DNA from: Faecalibacterium prausnitzii
GTDB taxonomy: Bacteria; Bacillota; Clostridia; Oscillospirales; Ruminococcaceae
DNA: 64,000 bases
Direction: 5' to 3'
NCBI RefSeq assembly: GCF_003324185.1
Contig: NZ_PXUP01000003.1
Location: 1-64,000 of the forward strand
Shown here: positions 17,379 through 25,417 of the stretch, piece after piece
Layout: every line of letters starts with the position of its first letter
How positions within the stretch are numbered: the first letter of the stretch is position 1
Notes under the pieces: generated by a model
What the model was told of the DNA's origin: nothing
Databases searched by the model: none
Seen by the model: the letters and a program-made list of their open reading frames with translations, nothing else
Translations under genes and position numbers: made by a program

Positions 17379-18146
17379 TTATCCCCCGGTGTGGAACTGC
17401 TGCAACGCGCCTTTTTCCAGCCGGCTTACCTGCGCCTGACTGATGCCGATCTCCTGCGCCACCTCCATCTGGGTCTTGCCGCGCAGATACCGCAGCTCCA
17501 TGATGCGCTTTTCCCGGGGCGAAAGGGCGGCTACCGTATCGCGGAACTGCAACCCGCTGATCCAGCTCTCCTCGCTGTCCGGGTCCCGCACCTGGTCGAT
17601 CACATACATGGCATCGCCGCCGTCGGTGTACACCGGCTCGTCAAGGCTGAGCGGCTCCACCACCGACTCCAGCGCGGCGGTCACCTCGCGCCGGGCAAGC
17701 CCCGCTGCGGCGGCGATCTCGTCCATGGTGGGCTCGCGCCCCAGCTGCTTTTCCAGCGTTTCCCGCGCCTGCATGGCGCGGTAGGCGGTGTCCCGCAGGG
17801 TGCGGCTTACCCGCAGGGCGTTGTTGTCCCGCAGAAACCGCCGGATCTCCCCGATGATCATGGGCACGCCGTAGGTAGAAAACCGCACCGGCTGCGCGGG
17901 GTCAAAGTTGTCGATGGCCTTGATCAGCCCGATGCACCCCACCTGAAACAGATCGTCCAGATTTTCGCCCCGCTGGGCAAACCGCTGCACTACGCTGAGC
18001 ACCAGCCGCAGGTTGCCCTCCACCATCCGCGCCCGGGCAGCTTTGTCCCCGGCGTGGGCAAGGGTGAGCAGCTGCCGCTTTTCCGCCTCGGTCAGCACAG
18101 GCAGCTGCCCTGTGTTCACACCGCATAGCTCCACCTTGTTGTACAT
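17379..18146 (-). CDS. sigG: sporulation sigma factor SigG
   Basis: A 255-residue sigma-70 family factor matching SigG, the late forespore sigma. The N-terminal VELCGVNTGQLPVL is the SigG-specific lead-in; region 2 has NLRLVLSVVQRFAQRG and DDLFQVGCIGLIKAIDNFDP, and region 4 ends GKTQMEVAQEIGISQAQVSR. It is downstream of spoIIGA and sigE in the same order as in spore-formers. A terminator separates it from sigE, so it likely has its own promoter. Start ATG 18146. Confidence 0.93.
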   Translation of the reverse strand: MYNKVELCGVNTGQLPVLTEAEKRQLLTLAHAGDKAARARMVEGNLRLVLSVVQRFAQRGENLDDLFQVGCIGLIKAIDNFDPAQPVRFSTYGVPMIIGEIRRFLRDNNALRVSRTLRDTAYRAMQARETLEKQLGREPTMDEIAAAAGLARREVTAALESVVEPLSLDEPVYTDGGDAMYVIDQVRDPDSEESWISGLQFRDTVAALSPREKRIMELRYLRGKTQMEVAQEIGISQAQVSRLEKGALQQFHTGG

Positions 18147-18210
18147 CCAAACGCCCCCGGTCTTTTAGCTTTACCGGAAGTATGGCTCTGCGCGCCGGGC
18201 GCTATGCGTG

Positions 18211-18246
18211 GAAAAAATTGAGCGCCCCTCCGCAAAAGAGGGGCGC
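18211..18246 (-). terminator. terminator of sigE
   Basis: On the minus strand GCGCCCCTC pairs with GAGGGGCGC around a 7-base loop, followed by TCAATTTTTTCC. Confidence 0.75.
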
Positions 18247-18286
18247 ATTATAGACAAAGCTGTAATTTTATGGTATGCACCAGCGG

Positions 18287-18991
18287 CTATTCGCTTTCAA
18301 GGCGGGCTTTCAGGGTGCGGATGATGCGTTTTTCCAGCCGGGAGATGTAACTCTGGCTGATGCCAAGGGCATCGGCGGCTTCCTTCTGGGTGCGCTCCAC
18401 GCCGTCGGTAAGGCCGAAACGCAGTTCCATGATCTGCCGTTCCCGTGCCGAGAGTGCCGCTACGGCGCTGCGCAGCACCGCGCGCTCGGCGTCCTGCTCC
18501 AGCTGCTGGCTTACCGCGTTGGCGTCGCTGCCAAGAATGTCCGAGAGCAGCAGCTCGTTGCCGTCGCCGTCCACGTTCAAAGGCTCGTCGATGCTGGCCT
18601 CCTGCCGGCGGTTGGAGCTTTTGCGCAGGTACATCAGGATCTCGTTGCCGATGCAGCGGCTGGCGTAGGTGGCCAGCTTGATGCTGCGGGCAGGGGTGAA
18701 GGTGTTTACCGCCTTGATCAGCCCGATGGTGCCAATGCTTACCAAGTCCTCGGCGGGCACGCCGCTGTTTTCGTACTTTTTTGCCAGATACACCACCAGC
18801 CGCAGGTTGTGGGTGATCAGTTCCTCGCGGGCGGCAGCGTCCCCGGCAGCCATGCGGTCAAGCAGGGCTTTTTCCTGCTCGGGGGTAAGGGGCGGGGGCA
18901 GGCTTGGCCCGCCCGCCAGATAATGCACCGCGCCGCAGTAGCGCAAACGCCCCCACAGCCGCTGCCAGACCTTGCGGAAAAACTGCAACAT
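18287..18991 (-). CDS. sigE: pro-SigE, mother-cell sporulation sigma factor
   Basis: A 234-residue sigma factor matching SigE. The first about 24 residues form the amphipathic pro-sequence; [14 protein letters not shown] aligns with the B. subtilis processing region (VYYIGGSEALPPPL), so the SpoIIGA cleavage site near Tyr24 seems retained. Region 2 shows [16 protein letters not shown] and [18 protein letters not shown]; region 4 ends [16 protein letters not shown]. Its processing enzyme SpoIIGA is encoded upstream on the same strand, 225 bases away with repeats between. Confidence 0.94.
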   Translation of the reverse strand: MLQFFRKVWQRLWGRLRYCGAVHYLAGGPSLPPPLTPEQEKALLDRMAAGDAAAREELITHNLRLVVYLAKKYENSGVPAEDLVSIGTIGLIKAVNTFTPARSIKLATYASRCIGNEILMYLRKSSNRRQEASIDEPLNVDGDGNELLLSDILGSDANAVSQQLEQDAERAVLRSAVAALSARERQIMELRFGLTDGVERTQKEAADALGISQSYISRLEKRIIRTLKARLESE

Positions 18992-19050
18992 GGATATCCC
19001 TCCTGTGCACTATTTATTATATGTATTATAAGGAAACTGCATCAGGGAGG

Positions 19051-19110
19051 GCTGAACCCTCTCAGTCACGGCTTACGCCGTGCCGGCTCCCCCAAAGGGG
19101 GAGCTTTTTT
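19051..19110 (-). repeat. dispersed two-hairpin repeat
   Basis: On the minus strand it reads AGCTCCCCCTTTGGGGGAGC, then a second hairpin CACGGCGTAAGCCGTG, then ACTGAGAGGG. The same plan occurs at 19162-19209 and 52485-52534. Confidence 0.65.
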
Positions 19111-19161
19111 GCCATGACGGAAAAAGTATCGGATGAATGATAAAAGATTACGGCAATGCTA

Positions 19162-19209
19162 TAAGCTCTCCCTCCGGGAGAGCTGGCGCGGGAGCGCCTG
19201 AGAGGGCGG
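19162..19209 (+). repeat. dispersed two-hairpin repeat
   Basis: AGCTCTCCCTCCGGGAGAGCT hairpin, then GGCGCGGGAGCGCC, then TGAGAGGG. It lies about 50 bases from the inverted copy at 19051-19110, both in the 225-base gap between spoIIGA and sigE. Confidence 0.6.
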
Positions 19210-19216
19210 AAAACTC

Positions 19217-20053
19217 CTACACCCCCACCTCCTCCGCCACGTCGTCCCCCAACAGCAGCGTCCATGCGCCGGTGGGGGCGTCCGGGGCGCAAAAGGCCGC
19301 CAGCAGGCCGGGCACGCGGCGCTGCCCACGGCACAGCGCGGCGGGCACGGCGGGCAGCAGGCAATGGCCGGTAACGGCGGCGCAGGGTACAAACTGCACC
19401 CTCAGCCCCGGAGGCGGGGCAGTGCCGGAGGCAAACCAGCTGTCTAAGTAGGCGCGCAGCGGTGCGGGCAGCCGGCTGCGCAACGGCGGGTACTGCACCA
19501 GCACCACCCGCCGCCCGGCAAGGGGGTCTTGCAGGGTAAAGCCGGTGTCGTGGTAGGCCTGTACCGGCACTGTTGCCCCCGCAATTTGCAGCACAGCGGC
19601 AAAGCAGCCCCGCTGCGGGCGGCCAAACACCGCCAGCAGCCCGCGCAACAGTCCGTACACCCCGGCGCAGCAGAGCAAAAGCTGCCCCGGGCGCACCGGT
19701 AAAAGCACGCTCAGGTTGTTGGCCTGTACCCCGGGCAGCACCACCGCGCCGCACAGCAGGCCGTTCAGCGCCGCATACCATCCGCACAGCCGGGCAAAGC
19801 TGCGCGCCCCGGCCACGCCGTAGCACACCGCCACCACCCCGCAGCAGCTGGCGATTTTATATAGTACCGCCAGCGGGGCGGGCCACGGAGGGGCCAGCAG
19901 GACAAGGGTGCTGACCGCAGCCGCCGCGCTGCCCGCGCACAGCCGCAGCCCGGTGCAGCTGCGCCCGCATAAAAGCCCCGCGCCCAGCAGCAGCGCGGCG
20001 GCTGCGGCAAAGTTTACCAGCAGCAATTCGTCCACAAAAACAACTGTTTTCAT
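19217..20053 (-). CDS. spoIIGA: SpoIIGA, membrane aspartic protease that activates pro-SigE
   Basis: A 278-residue protein with five hydrophobic helices in the first about 150 residues and a C-terminal protease domain. The catalytic motif HDTGFTLQDPLAG corresponds to the DTG active site of SpoIIGA; PVQAYHD before it and RVQFVPCAAV after it match the retroviral-protease-like fold. It is divergent enough that the name rests on domain layout, DTG motif and position directly upstream of sigE. High GC and alanine/leucine-rich composition. Start ATG 20053. Confidence 0.85.
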   Translation of the reverse strand: MKTVVFVDELLLVNFAAAAALLLGAGLLCGRSCTGLRLCAGSAAAAVSTLVLLAPPWPAPLAVLYKIASCCGVVAVCYGVAGARSFARLCGWYAALNGLLCGAVVLPGVQANNLSVLLPVRPGQLLLCCAGVYGLLRGLLAVFGRPQRGCFAAVLQIAGATVPVQAYHDTGFTLQDPLAGRRVVLVQYPPLRSRLPAPLRAYLDSWFASGTAPPPGLRVQFVPCAAVTGHCLLPAVPAALCRGQRRVPGLLAAFCAPDAPTGAWTLLLGDDVAEEVGV

Positions 20054-20204
20054 TGCAAAGCACCGCCTTATGGTTCTGGTAGTCTATTTTTCACAAATTT
20101 GCGAAAAAACTTGTCACACCAGAAAAACCCGCATGAACAGTGCAGTTTTGCTACAAAAGCCGGGACGATGTTTCACAGTTTTTACACTTTTTTCAAAAAA
20201 GTAC

Positions 20205-20233
20205 TTGAACATTTCTGGAAAGTGTGGTATATT
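20205..20233 (+). promoter_or_regulatory. SigA promoter of the MAM-family gene
   Basis: TTGAAC (20205-20210), a 17-base spacer and TATATT (20228-20233), preceded by TGG as an extended -10. The start of the MAM homologue is about 70 bases downstream of the predicted transcription start, leaving a short leader with a CCGG/CCGG hairpin. Confidence 0.7.
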
Positions 20234-20311
20234 ATTGCCATCCTAATAAGGATTGAGCCGGAAACACCGGTTCGAAAATATTTTTTCTATTTTTGAAGGG
20301 AGTAATTCATT

Positions 20312-20743
20312 ATGATGATGCCTGCAAATTTCTCTGCTGTGTCTGAGAACGAGATGACCTACGTTATGGGTGGTAGCATTGCTGACTACCTGGCACCCGC
20401 TATGGGCGCTGCTCAGTGGCAGAACTTCCACAAGAACCTGGTGACCATCGTTGGTAACAAGTACGTTCAGGGCTTCCTGGACAACACCGTCGGCGCTGTG
20501 TTCAGCGGCACCTGGACCCCCGGCGACGGCCTGACCGGCTTCGGCGGCCAGTTCAGCACCATTTGGAAGAAGAACTACACCGATAATGTGACCGATGAGT
20601 CCACTGGCGCTCAGAAGTTCGGCTACGGCGCTCTGGGCGTTGTGAACAGCATCCTGAACGTTGCTGGCAACCTGGCTGCTATCTACAACCTGGGCTTCGG
20701 CACCGCTAAGAACATCGTTGGCGAGGGCGTCTACAAAGCTTAA
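20312..20743 (+). CDS. MAM-family protein (microbial anti-inflammatory molecule) with double-glycine leader
   Basis: A 143-residue protein whose start, MMMPANFSAVSENEMTYVMG, closely matches the known opening of the Faecalibacterium anti-inflammatory protein MAM (MMMPANYS...MTYVNGG). Residues 13-21 (NEMTYVMGG) fit the double-glycine leader consensus (E-L/M-x-x-V-x-G-G), so a C39-type peptidase/ABC exporter would cut after Gly21 and release a cargo of about 122 residues, rich in Gly, Asn and Ala with two hydrophobic stretches. AAGGGAG precedes the first ATG. It is a single-gene unit with its own promoter and terminator. No C39 transporter is in the window. The family call is recognition from memory of MAM's N-terminus. 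Confidence 0.85.
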   Translation: MMMPANFSAVSENEMTYVMGGSIADYLAPAMGAAQWQNFHKNLVTIVGNKYVQGFLDNTVGAVFSGTWTPGDGLTGFGGQFSTIWKKNYTDNVTDESTGAQKFGYGALGVVNSILNVAGNLAAIYNLGFGTAKNIVGEGVYKA

Positions 20744-20818
20744 GTAATCAGCTTGACTGATAGGCTCATGCTTGCGTGACTGTACCCCTAGGGGTGCAGG
20801 GAACATACTAGCATAATA

Positions 20819-20858
20819 ACACCCCCGTAGGCTTATGCCTGCGGGGGTGTTTTTTTAT
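20819..20858 (+). terminator. terminator of the MAM-family gene
   Basis: ACACCCCCGTAGGC pairs with GCCTGCGGGGGTGT around TTAT, followed by TTTTTTAT. A second small palindrome, ACCCCTAGGGGT, lies at 20783-20796. Confidence 0.88.
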
Positions 20859-21040
20859 CCCTTCCGTCTCGCTGCGCTCGCCAGCTCCTCCAATAGGGAC
20901 GCCCTTTGCACTGCCGGAAAGTTTGCTATCACCGCCCAAAGCCGTCCCCTTGGACAGACTCTCCCCGGCCGGGGAGAGATGTCGCGTTGGCGACAGAGTG
21001 GGGAGCGGGTGGCTGCGAACGAAGTGAGCAGACGGAAGGG
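20859..21040. repeat. inverted-repeat-bounded element (MITE-like)
   Basis: CCCTTCCGTCT at 20859-20869 and its exact complement AGACGGAAGGG at 21030-21040 bound about 182 bases with no gene. Similarity of the arms extends inwards imperfectly. The middle holds two hairpins, CTCTCCCCGGCCGGGGAGAG and TGTCGC/GCGACA, followed by GAGTGGGGAG, a layout like the two-hairpin repeats elsewhere in the window. Confidence 0.45.
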
Positions 21041-21145
21041 GTGCACTCCGGGAAGTCGCTAACTGGAAAAACGAGACTGAGAGGGTTTTCCCACGTTCAC
21101 ACTTCTTTTACCAGTCTGTTACTTTCCGTTTTATGCGGTTTGTGG

Positions 21146-21178
21146 TATACTATGGTCAACATGGGTCACCATGGCAAC
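21146..21178 (+). promoter_or_regulatory. nadE promoter with tandem repeat, possible operator
   Basis: TATACT (21146-21151) with an extended TGG is followed at once by three imperfect repeats, ATGGTCAAC, ATGGGTCACC and ATGGCAAC (21152-21178). They sit over the expected transcription start, where a repressor would act. No consensus -35 is seen. Confidence 0.45.
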
Positions 21179-21208
21179 ATTGAAACAGACAGGATGTGAA
21201 ATCCTCTT

Positions 21209-23137
21209 ATGAAAGATGGTTTTTTAAAGGCGGCTGCTTTTTCGCCCGCGCTGCGGGTGGCAGACTGCACCTATAATGCACAGCAGATTCTGACACAGCT
21301 GCAAACTGCCGCGCAGCGGGGGGTAAAGCTGGCGGTTTTCCCGGAGTTTTGCCTTACCGGCTACACCTGCGGCGATTTGTTTTTGCAGCGCACCTTGCAG
21401 CAGGGCGCACTGGATGCGCTGGAGTGGCTGCTTGCGCAGACCCGCGCACTGGACACCGTAGTGCTGGTTGGCTTGCCGCTGCTGGTGCACGGCAAGCTGT
21501 ACAACTGCGCTGCCGTGCTGTGCCGCGGGCAGCTGCTGGGCATTGTGCCCAAGACCTACCTGCCCAACTACGGCGAATTCTACGAAAAGCGGCAGTTCAC
21601 CCCCGGCAGCACCGAGGTGCAGACGGTGACCGTCTGCGGGCAGCAGGTGCCCTTTGGCACGTCGCTGCTGTTCCGCTGCCGCCAGATGCCCAGTTTTGTG
21701 CTGGGCGTAGAGCTGTGCGAGGACTTGTGGAGCGTCCTGCCGCCCTCCACCTTCCACGCACTGGCGGGCGCGACCGTCATTGCAAACCTTTCTGCCAGCG
21801 ATGAGACCGTGGGCAAGGCCGAGTACCGCCGCGCACTGGTGGCAAACCAGTCTGCCCGGCTGCTGTGCGGCTACCTGTACGCCTCGGCAGGGCACGGCGA
21901 AAGCACCACCGACATGGTGTTTGCCGGGCATGACCTCATCGCCGAGGACGGCAGCATCCTTGCCGAGACTGCGCCCTTTGCGGGCGACCACGCCGAGACC
22001 GAGCTGGACTGCCAGCGCATGGAGGCCGAGCGTGCTCGCAACACCAGCTTTGAGCACAGCGCCGAGGGCTACGTCACGGTGGAATTTGACCTTACACCGG
22101 AAGAAACGGTGCTCACCCGCCGCATCGACCCCGCGCCCTTTGTGCCCAGTGACCCGCAGCGCCGCGCCGCCCGCTGCGAGCTGATTTTGAAGATGCAGGC
22201 CGACGGCCTTGCCAAACGGCTGGAGCACGCCCACGCCAAAACGGCGGTCATTGGCATTTCCGGCGGCTTGGACAGCTGTCTTGCCCTGTTGGTGGCAGTG
22301 CGCGCCATGAAGCAGCTGCACCGCTCCGCCGCCGATGTGCTGGCGGTGACCATGCCCTGCTTTGGCACCACCAAGCGCACCCGCAGCAACGCCGAAATTT
22401 TGTGCGGGGAGCTGGGCGTAAGCTTTCAGGAAATTCGCATCGCCGACACTGTGCGCAGCCACTTTGCGGATATCGGGCAGGACGAGACTGTGCTGGATGT
22501 CACCTTTGAAAACGGGCAGGCACGGGTGCGCACGCTGGAGCTGATGGACCTTGCCAACCGCACCGGCGGCCTTGTGGTGGGCACGGGCGACCTTTCGGAG
22601 CTGGCGCTGGGCTGGGCGACCTACAACGGCGACCACATGAGCATGTACGGCGTGAATGCCGGTGTGCCCAAAACGCTGGTGCGCTATCTGGTGCAGTACG
22701 AAGCTGAGACTGCTGCCACCGCTGCTTTGCACGATGTGCTGCTGGATATTCTGGCCACCCCGGTGTCGCCGGAGCTGCTGCCCGCCAAGGACGGCGAAAT
22801 TGCACAGATTACCGAGGACTTGGTGGGCCCCTACGAGCTGCACGATTTTTATCTGTATTATGTGCTGCGCTGCGGTTTTGGCCCGGCAAAGATCTACCGG
22901 CTGGCAAAGGTGGCCTTTGCAGGCAGGGCAGAGTACACGGATGCCGTGCTGTACAAGTGGCTGCGCAACTTCTACTGGCGCTTTTTTGCTCAGCAGTTCA
23001 AGCGCAGCTGCCTGCCGGACGGCCCCAAGGTGGGCAGCGTGACCCTTTCGCCCCGGGGCGACTGGCGGATGCCCAGCGACGCCTGTGCCACCCTTTGGCT
23101 GGCAGAGCTGGAGCAGCTCAAACCCGGGGAGCAGTAA
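21209..23137 (+). CDS. nadE: glutamine-dependent NAD+ synthetase
   Basis: A 642-residue two-domain enzyme making NAD+ from nicotinate adenine dinucleotide with glutamine as nitrogen donor. The N-terminal nitrilase-type glutaminase (about 1-270) has the triad regions FPEFCLTGY (Glu), KTYLPNYGEFYEKR (Lys) and GVELCEDLW (Cys). The C-terminal synthetase (about 300-640) has the PP-loop GISGGLDSCLALLVA and GTGDLSELALGWATYNGDHM. Length is normal for the fused form. It heads an operon with the next two genes (3- and 16-base gaps). The nearest AGGA is about 15 bases before the ATG, a weak ribosome site. Confidence 0.96.
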   Translation: MKDGFLKAAAFSPALRVADCTYNAQQILTQLQTAAQRGVKLAVFPEFCLTGYTCGDLFLQRTLQQGALDALEWLLAQTRALDTVVLVGLPLLVHGKLYNCAAVLCRGQLLGIVPKTYLPNYGEFYEKRQFTPGSTEVQTVTVCGQQVPFGTSLLFRCRQMPSFVLGVELCEDLWSVLPPSTFHALAGATVIANLSASDETVGKAEYRRALVANQSARLLCGYLYASAGHGESTTDMVFAGHDLIAEDGSILAETAPFAGDHAETELDCQRMEAERARNTSFEHSAEGYVTVEFDLTPEETVLTRRIDPAPFVPSDPQRRAARCELILKMQADGLAKRLEHAHAKTAVIGISGGLDSCLALLVAVRAMKQLHRSAADVLAVTMPCFGTTKRTRSNAEILCGELGVSFQEIRIADTVRSHFADIGQDETVLDVTFENGQARVRTLELMDLANRTGGLVVGTGDLSELALGWATYNGDHMSMYGVNAGVPKTLVRYLVQYEAETAATAALHDVLLDILATPVSPELLPAKDGEIAQITEDLVGPYELHDFYLYYVLRCGFGPAKIYRLAKVAFAGRAEYTDAVLYKWLRNFYWRFFAQQFKRSCLPDGPKVGSVTLSPRGDWRMPSDACATLWLAELEQLKPGEQ

Positions 23138-23140
23138 GCC

Positions 23141-23494
23141 ATGAAGAACAAAAAGCTTTTGACCAATATCCTGTTTGCAGTGGTGGTGCTGGCCATCGCA
23201 GCGGTGCTGCTGGCCGTGCGCAGCCACAACGCCACCGGCGGAAAACTGACTGCCCAGCTGATTTACGGCGACGCGAACGCCGTGCTGGACATTCCGCTGG
23301 AAAAGGACGAAACTTACAGTGTGGACACCGGTTATTATACGGTGCATATAGAGGTAAAGGACGGCAGAGCGCGGTTTATTGAATCGCCCTGCCCGGATCA
23401 CATCTGCGAGGGCTTTGGCTGGCTGTCGGCGGAGGATCAGACCGCCACCTGTCTGCCTGCCCGCGCCGTGCTGACCATCGTTCCGGTGGGCTGA
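23141..23494 (+). CDS. NusG domain II-containing membrane protein
   Basis: A 117-residue protein with one N-terminal membrane helix (residues 6-25) and an exported NusG_II-type beta domain. The family signature is clear: CPDHICEGFGWLSAEDQTA, then CLPARAVLTIV, with three conserved cysteines. Its function in clostridia is unknown; it often sits next to electron-transport or cell-wall genes. Here it is 3 bases after nadE and 16 before the LCP gene, in one operon. Confidence 0.85.
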   Translation: MKNKKLLTNILFAVVVLAIAAVLLAVRSHNATGGKLTAQLIYGDANAVLDIPLEKDETYSVDTGYYTVHIEVKDGRARFIESPCPDHICEGFGWLSAEDQTATCLPARAVLTIVPVG

Positions 23495-23510
23495 AAAAAG
23501 GAGTATTCTC

Positions 23511-25190
23511 ATGTTGGACGAAAACGAGCATTCCCGCAAGGAGGACGGTCGTTCCCTGCACCGTCTTTTGCACAAGGCTGAGCAGCAGGACGCCACTGTG
23601 GTGGTGGACAGCGCCGCGTTTTTCTCGGAGCTGCCGCCGGAGCAGGCTGCGCCGCCCCGCCGCCCGCAGCAAAACACCCGCCGCAACACTGCTGGCGGGG
23701 AGAATGGGGCGTACCAGCCCCCGAAACGAGGGAAGATCTTGCTGATCGTACAGGCAATTTTAAGCGTTCTGGCGCTGGTGCAGCTGTGGCGCACCCAGAT
23801 GCTGCCGGTGCTGTATCTGGTGGTGCTGGCGGCGCTGCTGGTGCTGCTGTGGCTGCTGGTCAAGCGCTGTCAGGAGTACAAAACTGCAGGCACAGTGTCC
23901 CGGGCGTTCTCGGTGGTGCTGTGCGCCGCCATGGCGGTGGGCTGCGTGTGGGCGCAGCAGGGCCTCGACGCGCTGGGCAATATGACCAACGGTTTTTTGA
24001 GCAACGCCGAGGCCAATAAGATCACCAAAGAGCCTTTTGTGCTGTACCTGAGCGGCGTGGATACCCGCGGTGATCTGACGGAAAAAGCGCGCAGCGATGT
24101 GAATATCATTGCTGCAGTGAACCCCGTTACCAAGCAGGTGGTGCTGATCAACACCCCGCGCGATTATTATGTGGACCTTGCCGGAACAAACAGCAAGGAT
24201 AAGCTGACCCACGCCGGGCTTTACGGTGTGCAGACCAGCATGGACACCCTCGGCAACCTGTACGGTGTGAACGTGGAGCACTATATCCGTATCAATTTTG
24301 CAGGGTTTATCGACATTGTTGATGCGCTGGGCGGTGTGGACGTGTATTCCGATCAGGCGTTCACCTCGGTGGGCAGCCCCGGTTACTACGACCCCACCAC
24401 CTTTGTGGAGGGCTGGAACCATCTGGATGGCAAGGCTGCGCTGGCTTTTGCCCGCGAGCGCCACGCCTTCAAGACCGGCGATGTGCAGCGCGGCATCAAC
24501 CAGATGAAGGTGATCGACGCCATGCTGAACAAGATCAAGTCCCCGGCGCTGCTGATGGGCTTTACCAAAATTCTGGACGCTGTTGCCGACAGCTTTGTCA
24601 CCAGCCTTTCTACCAACCAGATCAGCGCGCTGGTGCGCATGCAGCTGAGCGATTTTGCGGAGTGGAATATTGAACGCTACACCGTTACTGGCACCTCCGG
24701 CAGCAGCACCAAGTGCTACTCTGCCAAGGGGCAGAAGCTCTATGTTATGAAGCCGGACGAAGCCTCTGTGGCAAAGGCCAAAGAGATGATCGCGGCGGTG
24801 ATGGGCGGCGAAGGCACGGTAAGTTCCACCACCCAGACCCCGGAAAAGACGGATGTGTACACCCCCACCACCGACCCCGATGCCGCCGTCTCGGTGCCCG
24901 AGACGCCTGCCGACAGCGTGATCGTGGAAGTACCGGCGGAAAGCGTGCCGGAGCAGGCTGCAGAGCAGCCCGCTGAGCAGCCGGCAGAGCAGCCCGCGGA
25001 GACGCCCGCCGAGCAGCCCGCTGCCACCGAGACGCCCCAGCCGGAAACGACTGCTCCCGCCGAGGGCGGCAGCACCGAGACGCCCGCCGTCAGCCTGCCC
25101 ACGCAGGAGCAGGTGGAGCAGGCCGCAGGCTCGCTGTACAGCGCCGCCTCCACCGTGCTGGACGCCATTCTGGGCGCAAGCGGGAACTGA
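23511..25190 (+). CDS. LCP family cell-wall ligase (LytR-CpsA-Psr)
   Basis: A 559-residue membrane protein of the LCP family, which attaches teichoic acids or other phosphate-linked glycopolymers to peptidoglycan. A cytoplasmic, Arg-rich N-terminus (1-75) leads to about three membrane helices (75-150), then the LCP domain with GVDTRGDLTEKARSDVN and NTPRDYYVDL, the arginines and aspartates that bind the polyprenyl phosphate. The C-terminal 110 residues are a low-complexity Pro/Glu/Thr tail with AEQP repeats, probably spanning the wall. Start ATG follows AAAGGAG. A terminator starts 25 bases after the stop. Confidence 0.9.
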   Translation: MLDENEHSRKEDGRSLHRLLHKAEQQDATVVVDSAAFFSELPPEQAAPPRRPQQNTRRNTAGGENGAYQPPKRGKILLIVQAILSVLALVQLWRTQMLPVLYLVVLAALLVLLWLLVKRCQEYKTAGTVSRAFSVVLCAAMAVGCVWAQQGLDALGNMTNGFLSNAEANKITKEPFVLYLSGVDTRGDLTEKARSDVNIIAAVNPVTKQVVLINTPRDYYVDLAGTNSKDKLTHAGLYGVQTSMDTLGNLYGVNVEHYIRINFAGFIDIVDALGGVDVYSDQAFTSVGSPGYYDPTTFVEGWNHLDGKAALAFARERHAFKTGDVQRGINQMKVIDAMLNKIKSPALLMGFTKILDAVADSFVTSLSTNQISALVRMQLSDFAEWNIERYTVTGTSGSSTKCYSAKGQKLYVMKPDEASVAKAKEMIAAVMGGEGTVSSTTQTPEKTDVYTPTTDPDAAVSVPETPADSVIVEVPAESVPEQAAEQPAEQPAEQPAETPAEQPAATETPQPETTAPAEGGSTETPAVSLPTQEQVEQAAGSLYSAASTVLDAILGASGN

Positions 25191-25214
25191 GCAACCCCTT
25201 TCCGTGAAAAGGCA

Positions 25215-25250
25215 ACCCGGGAAAATCCGCAGATTTTCCCGGGTGCAATT
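25215..25250 (+). terminator. terminator of the nadE-LCP operon
   Basis: ACCCGGGAAAATC pairs with GATTTTCCCGGGT around CGCA, followed by GCAATTAAAAA; the T-run is poor but the stem is strong. Confidence 0.65.
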
Positions 25251-25320
25251 AAAAATGATTATGCCGCTGAATATGCCCAAAGCGCACGCGGCGGGCATTT
25301 TCAATAGTCTTGCATGCAAC

Positions 25321-25366
25321 AAAGAGGTCACTGCACAAATCCTGTGCGGTGGCCTCTTTTTACGTT
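25321..25366. terminator. hairpin between LCP gene and rnpB
   Basis: AAAGAGGTCACTGCACA pairs with TGTGCGGTGGCCTCTTT (one mismatch), followed on the plus strand by TTACG. It can act in either direction between the convergent LCP and rnpB units. 25251-25320 holds nothing else recognisable. Confidence 0.6.
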
Positions 25367-25373
25367 GCTGCAA

Positions 25374-25402
25374 CAAAAAAGCTGCCTGCAACAGCAGACA
25401 GC
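25374..25402 (-). terminator. terminator of rnpB
   Basis: On the minus strand GCTGTCTGC pairs with GCAGGCAGC around TGTT, followed by TTTTTTG. Confidence 0.8.
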
Positions 25403-25417
25403 GCAAAAACACAAAAG

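Noticed and set aside
21209-23863. Very long open frame on the minus strand opposite nadE
   Set aside because: A shadow of the GC-rich nadE codons: His/Gln/Leu/Ala-rich, no ribosome site, no domain.
24930-25060. A tandem DNA repeat in the LCP gene
   Set aside because: It encodes a low-complexity Pro/Glu/Gln protein tail (AEQP units), normal for wall-spanning segments.
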